Positions 18,134 through 26,670 of a stretch of DNA of 64,000 nucleotides are shown one piece after another. The translations under genes were made by a program, and so were the position numbers. The first letter of the stretch is position 1; every line of letters begins with the position of its first letter. Source of the DNA: Pelomonas paludis (GTDB lineage: Bacteria; Pseudomonadota; Gammaproteobacteria; Burkholderiales; Burkholderiaceae_C); contig NZ_JBDPZD010000001.1 in NCBI RefSeq assembly GCF_039872745.1, positions 930,001 to 994,000 on the forward strand, given 5' to 3'. The notes beneath the pieces are model-generated. The model was not told the origin of the DNA, did not search any database, and saw only the letters and a list, made by a program, of their open reading frames with translations.

Positions 18134-19129
18134 CTACTCCCCCACCATCCCCCGAATCCTCGCCCGCAGCGCACGTACCGCTTCCGCATCCAAGTCCCCC
18201 AACATCCCCCGCCGCTCCGCCGGGATGTGGGACCAATCCGCCCCCGCATCAAACACGAAATGCTCGAACACTGCGCGCCAGTTGGCGAGTTCTTCGGGCG
18301 GCAAGCGCCGCAGGGCGAGGGTGGCGAGCCAGAGGGCGGCGGCGGGGTTGTCGGGGCCGGCGCCGGGCGCGGTCTCGGGGCGCCACCAGCAGTTGACGAG
18401 GCCGTTGACGGGGTCGAGGGACTCGACGCTGTGGACCCACAGCGGCGGCATGTAGATGGCGTCGCCGGGGGCCAGCTCGGCTTGGGTGGCCACGGCCAGC
18501 GCGGCGTGCAGGCGGGGGTGGCGCTCGAAGTCGGGGGCCTGGACGTTGGCCATGCTCGTAGGCGCTTGCGTGGGCGCGTGTTCGAGCGGGCCGAAGTAGA
18601 GGTCGGGCACGGCCTGCGGCGGGAAGAGGGTGAAGCGGCGGCGGCCGGCGACGACGATGGCGAGGTTGTAAGAGGCGTCGAAGTGCGCGGGCACGGTGGC
18701 GCGGTTGGAGAGCCAGAGGCGCGGCGCCGTCCCGGGCGGCACCCAGGGCATCGGATGGCGAGCCTCGAAGCCGGGCATGCAGCGGCGGATCTCGGCGCTT
18801 TGCAGGGCGAGGGCCGGTGGGTCGGGGAACTGGGCGTAGCGCCACAGCTGCTCCAGCAGCGCGGCGATGGGCTTGCGGTCGTGCAGGAAGTTGAAGCCCG
18901 TGGCGTCAAGCGTGAAGCCGAACTGCCGACCCTCGCGCGGGTGGCCGAGCACGGCGTCGACGGGCTCGTCGTTGGCTTCTTCAAGCCAGAAGCGCAGGCA
19001 GTTATCCAGCCCCTGGCTAGCAGCCTTGACGCAAGGCCAGTCGGCCGCCAGGCCGCGCAGCACCACGGGCTGCTGTTGAGTCAGGCAAGCGTGCGCTGCC
19101 GAAGCAGGCGCTTCGGCAATCGGCTTCAT
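18134..19129 (-). CDS. JmjC/cupin-like (Cupin_8) protein, last gene of the GlcNAc operon
   Basis: This 331-residue protein is of the cupin-8/asparaginyl-hydroxylase-like family. The iron site is visible: HFD in VPAHFDASYNLAIVV and a distal His in PLWVHSVESL, with RRRFTLFPP between them. Members with this motif can be 2-oxoglutarate/Fe(II) hydroxylases, but the bacterial type linked to sugar-uptake clusters has no proven substrate. Its start overlaps the chitinase stop by four bases (ATGA), so it belongs to the operon. A paralogue with the same layout lies at 45522-46556. Confidence 0.85.
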   Translation of the reverse strand: MKPIAEAPASAAHACLTQQQPVVLRGLAADWPCVKAASQGLDNCLRFWLEEANDEPVDAVLGHPREGRQFGFTLDATGFNFLHDRKPIAALLEQLWRYAQFPDPPALALQSAEIRRCMPGFEARHPMPWVPPGTAPRLWLSNRATVPAHFDASYNLAIVVAGRRRFTLFPPQAVPDLYFGPLEHAPTQAPTSMANVQAPDFERHPRLHAALAVATQAELAPGDAIYMPPLWVHSVESLDPVNGLVNCWWRPETAPGAGPDNPAAALWLATLALRRLPPEELANWRAVFEHFVFDAGADWSHIPAERRGMLGDLDAEAVRALRARIRGMVGE

Positions 19130-20244
19130 TTCGCAGCGGGCTGCATGGCGTCGAGGATGCGGCCGTCGTCCTGGCTCAGCTCCCAGGCGAAGAGGCCGGC
19201 CAGGCCCTCGCGGGCGGCGAGCAGGCGCTTGGCGCGCACGGCGCGGGGGTCGTCGTAGCCGACGAAGCGGCCACCATCGCCCACCAGAGCCCAGGCCTGG
19301 GTTTGCGCATCGAACTGGGGCTTGAGGCCGGGCAGGCTGGCCAGCTCCTTGAAGGTGGCTTCGCCCAGCGGTGCGGGGTAGGGCTTGGTGTAGCGGCCAT
19401 CGGCCTGCACGCCCTCGAAGCCGCGCGCATACATGGCCACGCCGCCCACCAGCTTGGCGGCGGGCACGCCCTGCGCGCGCAGATTGGCGATGCCGGCAGC
19501 AAAGCCGTCGTCGCGGCCCGGCGTGGGCTGGACGGCGGCGTGGTGGCCGGCGCGGTCGCCCCAGTTGCCGTAGTAGTCGTAGGTCATCAAAAAGATCAAG
19601 TCCAGTGCCCTGGCGGCTTGGCCCATGGGCTGGCGCGCCATCTGCTCGCGCGAGGGGTTGATGGCGGTGGTGACCAGCATGCGGCGGCCGCTCGCCTTGC
19701 CGTGGGCGTCCAGCGCGGCGCGCAGGTCTTGCAGCAGGGCCACGTAGTGCTCGCCGTCTTCTCGGCTGCCCAAGGGCACGCCATTGGCGCTGCCATTGCT
19801 GCCAGGGTGCTCCCAGTCGATGTCGATGCCGTCGAACGCCGGGTACTTGCGCAGGAAGTCGAGCGCGCCTTGCACGAAGGCAGCGCGGCCGGTGGGCGTG
19901 GCGGCGAGGTGGAAGAAGGGGTCGGACCCACCCCAGCCGCCGACCGAGGCAAGCACGGTCACCTTGGGGTCACGGGCCTTGAGGTCGGCCAGGGCCTTGG
20001 CGAAGCGGTCATGCGCCTCGTTGGGCGCCACCGAGAAGGCCGGCCGGCCTTCGCAGGCTTTGGCGTCGTCCTTGAGCTGGCCGGGCCCGCACAGGCGCAG
20101 GAAGGCATAGAGCACATGCGTGACGCGGCCGGGCTTGAGCTGCTCAACATGCGTGGTGGGCCGCTCGTTGAGCACGTAGACGCCGACGACCTGGGCGTGG
20201 GCGGCGGAGGCTGTGAGCAGGAGGGTGGCAAGCAAAGACTTCAT
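19126..20244 (-). CDS. Glycoside hydrolase family 18 chitinase, exported
   Basis: GH18 enzymes cut chitin or chito-oligosaccharides by substrate-assisted catalysis. The signature DGIDIDWE, ending in the acid/base Glu, is present. So are the SVGGWGGSDPF strand and the MTYDYYGNWG strand that shape the active site. A short signal peptide (MKSLLATLLLTASAAHA) directs export, and no chitin-binding domain is attached. The ATG at 20244 is chosen because it overlaps the GH16 stop by four bases; an upstream in-frame start at 20253 is possible. The product has 372 residues. With GH3 and the Nag enzymes it makes a complete route from chitin oligomers to sugar phosphate. Confidence 0.92.
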   Translation of the reverse strand: MKSLLATLLLTASAAHAQVVGVYVLNERPTTHVEQLKPGRVTHVLYAFLRLCGPGQLKDDAKACEGRPAFSVAPNEAHDRFAKALADLKARDPKVTVLASVGGWGGSDPFFHLAATPTGRAAFVQGALDFLRKYPAFDGIDIDWEHPGSNGSANGVPLGSREDGEHYVALLQDLRAALDAHGKASGRRMLVTTAINPSREQMARQPMGQAARALDLIFLMTYDYYGNWGDRAGHHAAVQPTPGRDDGFAAGIANLRAQGVPAAKLVGGVAMYARGFEGVQADGRYTKPYPAPLGEATFKELASLPGLKPQFDAQTQAWALVGDGGRFVGYDDPRAVRAKRLLAAREGLAGLFAWELSQDDGRILDAMQPAAK

Positions 20245-21080
20245 AGATTGCACTCGCTGGTCAGGCCTCGGTCGGGCACGGTGTCGGTCTGCTTCAAGCC
20301 CTGCGCGCGCAGCTGCTGCACGCGGGCTTCCATCTCGGCGGGGGGCAGGCTGCGGTCGGCCACGTGCAGCACCCAGTCGACCTCGAAGGCGTGCTCGCGC
20401 GCGGGGCCGGCTTGCGCGCCTGCCGCCAGCCAGTGGCTGAAGCTGATAGCCATGGGCACGGTGGGGACGGTGCGGCCCTCAGCCTCGCGCAGCAACTCGC
20501 CGTTCACGTAGTGGCGGGTGCGGCCGGGCTCGACCTGCACGGTCAGCAGCTGCCAGCCGTCGTGCGAGCCAAAGCGCTCGACGGCGTGGTTGTGGGCCAG
20601 CCAGGGCTCCAGGCGCACCGTCTGCCAGGCCACGCCATAGAGTCTGCGGGCCGGGTTGCCCCAGCCGCCGTGGGGCAGGTACTCGAAGTCCACCTCGCTG
20701 AACTCGGGGTCGAAGTCAAAGCGCAGCGGGCCGGCGAGGAAGAAGCTCTGCACCACGGGGTCGGGCGTGGCGGTGTCGCGCAGGCGCACGCGGGCCGTGG
20801 TGGTGCCCACCAGGAACTTGCGCGCTGCGCAGAGCTGGGCAAGCTGGGTGCGGGCGTAGTCGCCGTCGGTCTTGAGCGTCAGGCGCAGCAGGCCTTGGCC
20901 GAGCGACAGCTGCTCGCGCCCAAAGCGCGAACCCGCCACGCCGGGGTGGCCGGTGCCCTCGCGCAGCTTCCAGCCCTGGGCTTGCAGCGTGGCGAGGTCG
21001 GGCTGCGAGAAGTCGTCAAAAAACTCGCCGGCCTGGGCCGTGCTGGCGAGCAGGGTCAGAACGGCAAGCAGGGCTTTCAC
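20241..21080 (-). CDS. Glycoside hydrolase family 16-like protein, exported
   Basis: The 279-residue protein has a signal peptide (MKALLAVLTLLASTAQA) and a beta-jelly-roll body. The GH16 catalytic signature E-x-D-x-E is present as SEVDFEYLPHGGWGN. GH16 enzymes usually cleave or transglycosylate beta-1,3/1,4-glucans, and some fungal members join chitin to glucan. Its place between a chitinase and a GlcNAc permease is unusual for a glucanase and suggests action on chitin-glucan material such as fungal walls. The start overlaps the permease stop by four bases. The family call is good; the substrate is inferred. Confidence 0.82.
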   Translation of the reverse strand: MKALLAVLTLLASTAQAGEFFDDFSQPDLATLQAQGWKLREGTGHPGVAGSRFGREQLSLGQGLLRLTLKTDGDYARTQLAQLCAARKFLVGTTTARVRLRDTATPDPVVQSFFLAGPLRFDFDPEFSEVDFEYLPHGGWGNPARRLYGVAWQTVRLEPWLAHNHAVERFGSHDGWQLLTVQVEPGRTRHYVNGELLREAEGRTVPTVPMAISFSHWLAAGAQAGPAREHAFEVDWVLHVADRSLPPAEMEARVQQLRAQGLKQTDTVPDRGLTSECNL

Positions 21081-22342
21081 ACGGGCTCCTTGTCGGGCAA
21101 CCGCACCCAGGCCAACAGCAGCAAGGCCGGCATGCCGGCCGCCAGGGTCCAGAGGAAGAAGTGCTCGTAGCCGAGGCGGGCCTGGACGTCGCCCGACAGG
21201 GTCTTGGAGAAGATGAAGCCCAGCTGCATCACGCCCGAGCCCAGCGCGTAGTGCGCGGTCTGGAAGCGGCCCGGCGCCACGGCCTGCATGATGAACAAGA
21301 TCATGCCGACGAAGCCGAAGCCATAGCCCAGCATTTCGATGCCTACGGCGGCGCCGATGTGGACGAGGTCGGTCGGCAGCGCGGCGGCGAGGTAGTAGAA
21401 GGTCGCGTTGGGCACGGCCATGGCGACGATGAGCACGGGCATCGCGCGCTTGAGCCCGAGCCAGCTGGTGAAGCTGCCGCCCAGCACCGAGCCCACGAGG
21501 AAGGCCCCGGTGCCGACCCAGCCATAGACGTCGGCCACCTGGCTCGTCGTGAGGCCGAGGCCGCCCTTGTCACGCGCTTCGAGCAGGAAGAGCGGGCCGA
21601 TGGTTTGCACCTGCCCTTCGGCAAAGCGGAACAGCACGATGAAGAGCACCGCGCGCCAGATGCCGGGCTTGCTGAAGAAGTCGGCGATGACCTCCTGCAG
21701 CGTGCGGGCGATTTGCTTCGCACTGAGCTTGCCGGGCTCGGCGCTGGCCACGTTCGGCGTGCCCGGCAGCATGCGCGCGTTGTAGGCCGCCAGCAGCAGC
21801 ACCAGCACGGCCAGGCCACCAAACACCGTGGACCAGGCGGCGTGCGCACCCATGCTGCCTTCCAACTGCCCGGCCACCTTGAGGATGACGCCGGTGATGA
21901 AGAAGCGCGCCGCGTTGAAGAAAGCGCCTTGCCAGCCCGCAAAGGCCGCCTGCTGCTTGGGGCTGAGCGCGCCCATGTAGAGGCCGTCGCAAGCGATGTC
22001 GTGTGTGGCCGAGGCGTAGGCGATCAGGAAGAGCACCACCAGCGCGGCGCCAAACCAGGCCGGCAGCTGCAGGGCCACGGCCATCAGCCCCAGGCAGAGC
22101 GCGCCCACCACTTGCGTGACGACGACGACGCGCTTCTTGCTGCGCGCCAGCTCCAGGAAGGGGCTCCACAGCGGCTTGAAGGCCCAGGCTAGACCCAGCA
22201 CACCGGTCCAGCGCGCGATGAGTTCATTGCTGACGCCGAGGCTCTTGAACATCAGCCCCGCGATCAGCATGACCACGAAGAACTGCATGCCCTGCACGAA
22301 GTACAGGGTGGGGACCCACTGGAGCGGAGTGCGCGTGGTCAC
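21077..22342 (-). CDS. AmpG-like MFS permease of the GlcNAc operon
   Basis: The 421-residue integral membrane protein has about twelve hydrophobic segments. The opening PTLYFVQGMQFFVVMLIAGL and the loop ATHDIACDGLYMG resemble AmpG-type muropeptide/oligosaccharide permeases of the major facilitator superfamily. In this operon the likely cargo is GlcNAc, chitobiose or another GlcNAc-containing oligomer. Both neighbouring gene junctions are four-base overlaps. The GH3 enzyme immediately upstream has no signal peptide, which suggests that intact oligomers are imported and split in the cytoplasm. Confidence 0.85.
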   Translation of the reverse strand: MTTRTPLQWVPTLYFVQGMQFFVVMLIAGLMFKSLGVSNELIARWTGVLGLAWAFKPLWSPFLELARSKKRVVVVTQVVGALCLGLMAVALQLPAWFGAALVVLFLIAYASATHDIACDGLYMGALSPKQQAAFAGWQGAFFNAARFFITGVILKVAGQLEGSMGAHAAWSTVFGGLAVLVLLLAAYNARMLPGTPNVASAEPGKLSAKQIARTLQEVIADFFSKPGIWRAVLFIVLFRFAEGQVQTIGPLFLLEARDKGGLGLTTSQVADVYGWVGTGAFLVGSVLGGSFTSWLGLKRAMPVLIVAMAVPNATFYYLAAALPTDLVHIGAAVGIEMLGYGFGFVGMILFIMQAVAPGRFQTAHYALGSGVMQLGFIFSKTLSGDVQARLGYEHFFLWTLAAGMPALLLLAWVRLPDKEPV

Positions 22343-23817
22343 CGCAAACCTTCAGGTGGTCTACCCGTCGCCGATGCGGAACCTTCAAGCCAAGCCCGCA
22401 CGGCGGCCAACGCCCCCGGCGCATAGCCATAGACCAACAACGCCGGCCCCGCGATGTCGAGCGCGTGATACGGGTTCCACAGCGCCAGGTGCAGGTCGGG
22501 CCGCCAGCCGGCCGCCGCCGCGCCATAGCGGCCCCGGCGCGAGGTGACGAGCACGGCATAGCGGCCGTCTTGCGGCAACGTGGACCAGTCCAGGCGCGAG
22601 AGCTCGTCCACCTCCTGCACCACCACGTCGGTGAAGCCGGCAAAGAGGGCGGCAGCGTCCTGCCCGCTGGGGCCGGGCTCGGAGACCATGTCGGTGGGCA
22701 CCTTGGCCTGCACGATGACTCGCAGCGGCGTGCTGCGCGCCGGCGGTGTGGCGCCGCGCAGGGGCGTGAGGCCAGCGGCCCAGCCTTGCAGCATCAAGGC
22801 CTCGTCGGCGCTGCGCTGGGCGGGCGTGTCGGGCTGGATGCGCGCGGGGTAGCGGCGGGCCAGGGTGTCGAGCCGCTCGGCGGCGCGCGTGCCCAGGCTC
22901 AGCGGCAGGCGGCCGTCGGCAAAGGCGCGGTGCAGTGCATCAAGGGCTTCGCGTTGCTCGGCCAGGCTGCCCTGGGCCAGGATCATGTCGGCCCCGGCGG
23001 CGATGGCCAGCTCGGCGGCGCGGGCGTAGCCCCAGCGGTCGGCCACGGCCTTCATCATCAGCGCGTCGGTCAGGATCACGCCCTCATAGCCCCAGGCGCG
23101 GCGCAGGATGCCGTCTAGCAAGGCGGGCGAGAGCGTGGCGGGCAGCTCGGGGTCGATCTGCGGGTAGACGATGTGGGCCGTCATCACCGAGGGCGCCTCG
23201 GCCGCCAGGGCCTTGAAGGGGCGCAGCTCCAGCTGCTCCAGCTCGGCCAGGCTCTTGTCCACGGTGGGCAGCGCGTGGTGCGAGTCCACATGCGTGTCGC
23301 CATGCCCGGGGAAGTGCTTGACGCAGCAGGCCACGCCCTCGCGCAGCGAGCCGCGCATCCAGGCGCCGGCCAGGCGCGCCACCTCGTCAGGGTCGGCGCT
23401 GAAGCTGCGCTCGGCAATCACCGGGTTGGCGGCGTTGTTGTTGACGTCGAGCACGGGCGCGAAGTTCCAGTTGATGCCCAGTGCGCGCAGCCCCCGTGCC
23501 ACGGCCGCGCCGGTGGCCTCGGCCAGCGCCGCGTCGCCACAAGCGCCCAGCGCCATGGCGGCCGGCGCCAGCGGCAGGAAGGTGGCACGCACCACGCCGC
23601 CGCCCTCCTGGTCGAGCCCGATCAGGGCCTCGGGGCCGAGCACCTCGATGAGCTGCGTGATGAGCGCGCGCACCTCGTCCTCGGTGCCCAGGTTGCGGCG
23701 GAACAGGCAGACCGCGCGGATGCTGTGCTCGCGCAGGAAGGCGGCTTCGTCAGGGGCCAGGGTCTTGCCGGGGATGTCGACCATCACCAGCCGGCCGGGG
23801 TTGAAAAGAGTGCTCAT
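22339..23817 (-). CDS. Glycoside hydrolase family 3 beta-N-acetylhexosaminidase (NagZ-like)
   Basis: GH3 N-acetylglucosaminidases remove terminal GlcNAc from chito-oligomers or muropeptides. Diagnostic segments are LIGLDQEGGGVVR, the catalytic loop KHFPGHGDTHVDSH and the nucleophile strand GVILTDALMM. The 492-residue length exceeds that of one-domain NagZ (about 340) and leaves a second C-terminal alpha/beta domain, as in two-domain Gram-positive NagZ. No signal peptide is seen, so it is cytoplasmic. It overlaps both neighbours by four bases. Whether its natural substrate is chitobiose or cell-wall material cannot be read from sequence; the operon favours chitin. Confidence 0.9.
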   Translation of the reverse strand: MSTLFNPGRLVMVDIPGKTLAPDEAAFLREHSIRAVCLFRRNLGTEDEVRALITQLIEVLGPEALIGLDQEGGGVVRATFLPLAPAAMALGACGDAALAEATGAAVARGLRALGINWNFAPVLDVNNNAANPVIAERSFSADPDEVARLAGAWMRGSLREGVACCVKHFPGHGDTHVDSHHALPTVDKSLAELEQLELRPFKALAAEAPSVMTAHIVYPQIDPELPATLSPALLDGILRRAWGYEGVILTDALMMKAVADRWGYARAAELAIAAGADMILAQGSLAEQREALDALHRAFADGRLPLSLGTRAAERLDTLARRYPARIQPDTPAQRSADEALMLQGWAAGLTPLRGATPPARSTPLRVIVQAKVPTDMVSEPGPSGQDAAALFAGFTDVVVQEVDELSRLDWSTLPQDGRYAVLVTSRRGRYGAAAAGWRPDLHLALWNPYHALDIAGPALLVYGYAPGALAAVRAWLEGSASATGRPPEGLR

Positions 23818-24836
23818 GTCGTCTGCGTCACTTTGGCCAGATGGGGCGGTGCGTCCGGGTTGCGCCCGCGTGCGCGGGCCAGGGCTTCGACCATCGGGTA
23901 GAAGCTCTGCACCAGGGCGATGGGGTCGAGGTCTGCGTGGGCGGTGGGGGCCAGCGGCAGCTCGGCGCCGGGTGTGCCCACCGGGGCAGCCAGCAGCACG
24001 CGGGCGCCTCGGCCGCGCATCTCGTCGGCGAGTTGCAGCAGGCCGGCCTGGGCCGGGCCGCGCGGCGCGAAGACGAGCAGCGGGTAGCCGTTCTTGACCA
24101 AGGCCATGGGCCCGTGTTTGACCTCGGCGCCCGAGAAGGCCTCGGCCTGGATGCCGCAGGTTTCCTTGAACTTGAGCGCCGCTTCCAGCGCCACCGGCAG
24201 GCCCAGGCCACGGCCGATCACGAAGAGCCGGTCAGCGCCTTGCAGCACGGGCAGGGCAGCGCTCCAGTCGAGCCGGCTCGCCGCGCGCAGCGCCTCGGGC
24301 AGGGCTTGCAGTGCGTGCGCAAAGGCCGGGTCGCCCTGCCAGGCGGCCACCAGGCGCGCGCCGGCCACCAGCTGGGCGATGTAGCTCTTGGTGGCGGCCA
24401 CGCTGCGCTCGGGGCCGGCGTGCAGGGGCAGCACGTGCTCGGCGGCCTGGGCCAGCGGCGAGTCGTCCACGTTGACGAGGGCGACGGTGCGCGCGCCGCT
24501 GCGGCGCAGCTGCTCGGTCGGCAGGATGAGGTCGGGGCTGCGGCCCGATTGCGAGAAGGCGATGGAGCTGAGGCCGGGTGTATCGAGCTGGCTTTGATAG
24601 AGCGTCAGCAGCGACATCGGCAGCGAGGTGACCAGGCGCCCCAGCCGCGCCATGGCGAGGTAGGCGAAGTAGTGCGCCGCGTGGTCCGAGCTGCCACGCG
24701 CCAGCGTGAGCATGCCGCGCGGCGGCTCGGCCCGCCAGGCACTGCCCAGTGCCTCGTAGCGCGCGGCGTCCTGGGTCAGCAGATGGGCGATGGCTTCGGG
24801 GGCCGACAGCGCCTCCTCAAGCATCTGGGTGGACAT
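23814..24836 (-). CDS. nagB: SIS-domain glucosamine-6-phosphate deaminase (NagB-II type)
   Basis: The 340-residue double-SIS protein resembles the isomerase half of GlmS but lacks the glutaminase domain. Sugar-phosphate motifs are TLARGSSDHAAHYFAY and FSQSGRSPDL. The C-terminal active-site segment is FKETCGIQAEAFSGAEVKHG. Stand-alone proteins of this kind deaminate glucosamine-6-phosphate to fructose-6-phosphate in GlcNAc catabolism. The start at 24836 is set by AAGGAG a few bases upstream; it overlaps the nagA end by twenty bases. It follows nagA directly, the expected order for sequential steps. Confidence 0.92.
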   Translation of the reverse strand: MSTQMLEEALSAPEAIAHLLTQDAARYEALGSAWRAEPPRGMLTLARGSSDHAAHYFAYLAMARLGRLVTSLPMSLLTLYQSQLDTPGLSSIAFSQSGRSPDLILPTEQLRRSGARTVALVNVDDSPLAQAAEHVLPLHAGPERSVAATKSYIAQLVAGARLVAAWQGDPAFAHALQALPEALRAASRLDWSAALPVLQGADRLFVIGRGLGLPVALEAALKFKETCGIQAEAFSGAEVKHGPMALVKNGYPLLVFAPRGPAQAGLLQLADEMRGRGARVLLAAPVGTPGAELPLAPTAHADLDPIALVQSFYPMVEALARARGRNPDAPPHLAKVTQTT

Positions 24837-25941
24837 GGACTTCCTCTCCTTCAACAACAACTCGCCGCACCTGCAAGGCCTCATCCAGCAGCACAAGGTC
24901 GGCCCACGCACCGGCCGCAATGCGGCCGCGGTCAGGGAGGCCCAGGAACTCGGCCGCCAGGGTCGAGACGCGGCGCGCGGCGTCTTCCAGCGGCAGGCCG
25001 ATCTGCACCAGGTGGCGCAGCGCCTGGTCCATGGTCAGGGCGCTGCCGGCGAGGGTGCCGTCCGGCAGGCGCACGCCGCCCTGGCAGAGCCGCACCGGCT
25101 GGCCGCCGAGCTGGTAGTCGCCCTCAGGCATGCCGGCCGCCGCAGTGGCGTCTGTCACGCAGAAGAGGCCGGGGATGGCGCGCAGTGCAGCCCGCATGGC
25201 GCCGGGGTGGACGTGCAGCAGGTCAGGGATCAACTCCGCATGCTGGGCATGCGCCAGCGCGGCGCCGACGAGGCCGGGCGCGCGGTGGTGCAGCGGCGTC
25301 ATCGCGTTGAAGAGGTGGGTGAAGCCGGCAGCGCCAGCGGCCAGCGCCGCGCAGCCGGTGTCGTAATCGGCATTGCTGTGCCCGATTTGCACGCGGATGC
25401 CGAGATCGCGCAGCGGTCCGATCAGGGCCAGGTGGCCTGGCAGCTCGGGCGCCAGCGTCAGCACGCGGATGGGCGCCAGCGCATGCAGGCGCTGCACCTC
25501 GGCCAGCGCGGCGGGCAGGATGTGGTCGGGCTGGGCGCCGAGGCGCTCGGGGTTGAGGTAGGGCCCTTCGAGGTGCACGCCCAGCACGCGTGCGGCGCCG
25601 GGGCGGCGGGCCGCGCAGGCCGGCGCGAAGGCCCGCAGCGCGGCCTCGATCTCGGCCAGGGGCGCCGTCATCGTGGTGGCCAGCAGGGCCGTGGTGCCGT
25701 GCCGTGCATGCAGCCGCGCCATCACGTCCAGGGCCTCGGCGCCCTCCATGCTGTCTCGGCCGCCGCCGCCGTGGACATGGGTGTCGATGAAGCCGGGCAG
25801 GCCACGCAGACGGCCGCCCGAGCCCGCCTCGCTCGCCGCGATGGGCTGGGCGTCGAGCGCCACGATGCGCCCGTCTTGCAGATGAAGGTGGCCCCGCTGC
25901 CAGCCCGAGGGCGTCAGCCAGTCGGCGTCGAGCAGGGTCAC
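24817..25941 (-). CDS. nagA: N-acetylglucosamine-6-phosphate deacetylase
   Basis: NagA removes the acetyl group from GlcNAc-6-phosphate in the cytoplasm. The 374-residue amidohydrolase shows GFIDTHVHGGGG, the metal Glu in GVHLEGPYL, GHSNADY, THLFNAMTPLHHR and CVTDATAAAGM. These correspond to the usual metal and substrate positions. The gene overlaps the GntR regulator by four bases and the SIS deaminase by twenty. Nothing essential appears missing. Confidence 0.95.
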   Translation of the reverse strand: MTLLDADWLTPSGWQRGHLHLQDGRIVALDAQPIAASEAGSGGRLRGLPGFIDTHVHGGGGRDSMEGAEALDVMARLHARHGTTALLATTMTAPLAEIEAALRAFAPACAARRPGAARVLGVHLEGPYLNPERLGAQPDHILPAALAEVQRLHALAPIRVLTLAPELPGHLALIGPLRDLGIRVQIGHSNADYDTGCAALAAGAAGFTHLFNAMTPLHHRAPGLVGAALAHAQHAELIPDLLHVHPGAMRAALRAIPGLFCVTDATAAAGMPEGDYQLGGQPVRLCQGGVRLPDGTLAGSALTMDQALRHLVQIGLPLEDAARRVSTLAAEFLGLPDRGRIAAGAWADLVLLDEALQVRRVVVEGEEVHVHPDA

Positions 25942-26663
25942 GTCCTTCTCATTTCCGCGACGAAATCGTAGTAGTCGCTGCGGCAGTAGGAGTGGGTCAG
26001 CTCCACGGCCTGGCCGGCGGGGTCGTAGCCGACGCGGGTGATGAAGAGCACGGCGGCGCCCACCGGCACTTCGAGCAGGCCGGCGAGCTTGGCGTCGGCA
26101 TTGAGGGCGCGGATGTGCTGCAGCGCGCGCACGGGGGCGCGGTCGCCGAGGTGGCTGTAGAGCGAGGCCTCGACGGCCTGTGGGTCGGCCAGCACGGACT
26201 GCGGCAGCACGCTCACCTCATAGGCCATCACCACCTGGTCTGCGAGGCGCAGGCGCTCCAGCCGCGCGACCTGCTCGCCGGCCTTGAGTTCGAGCGAAAG
26301 CTGCTCGTCCGGCGCGGCCAGCGAGAAGCCGCGCGCCAGCCAGCGCGAGCTGGGCACGAAGCCGCGCTGGTGCAGCTCCTCCGAGAAGCTGGACAGGCGC
26401 GACAAGGGCTGCTCCAGCTTGGGCGCGATGTAGTTGCCCGAGCCGCGCTTGCGCACGATCAGGCCCTGCTCAACGAGGCGGTCGATGGCCTTGCGGGTGG
26501 TGACGCGCGAGAGGTCGAGCTGCTCGGCCAGCACGCGCTCCGAGGGCAGGGCTTCGTCGGCCTTGAAGCGGCCGTCCTGGATGGCCTGTTGCAGGGCCTG
26601 GGCCAGCTGCACATAGAGCGGCGAGGCGGCCGCGGGGTCGGGGTGGAAGTCGAGGAGGTCCAT
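25938..26663 (-). CDS. GntR/HutC-family regulator of the GlcNAc operon (NagQ-like)
   Basis: The 241-residue regulator has an N-terminal winged helix (PSERVLAEQLDLSRVTTRKA, then a wing with KRGSGNYIA) and a C-terminal UTRA effector domain ending in LTHSYCRSDYYDF. HutC-type members of this family bind phosphorylated amino sugars such as GlcNAc-6-phosphate or GlcN-6-phosphate. It sits second in the operon, seven bases after the kinase gene. It is the obvious candidate to bind the three direct-repeat sites upstream at 27587-27753. The start is the ATG followed by DLLDFHPDPAAASPLYVQLA. Confidence 0.9.
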   Translation of the reverse strand: MDLLDFHPDPAAASPLYVQLAQALQQAIQDGRFKADEALPSERVLAEQLDLSRVTTRKAIDRLVEQGLIVRKRGSGNYIAPKLEQPLSRLSSFSEELHQRGFVPSSRWLARGFSLAAPDEQLSLELKAGEQVARLERLRLADQVVMAYEVSVLPQSVLADPQAVEASLYSHLGDRAPVRALQHIRALNADAKLAGLLEVPVGAAVLFITRVGYDPAGQAVELTHSYCRSDYYDFVAEMRRT

Positions 26664-26670
26664 GGCGGGA

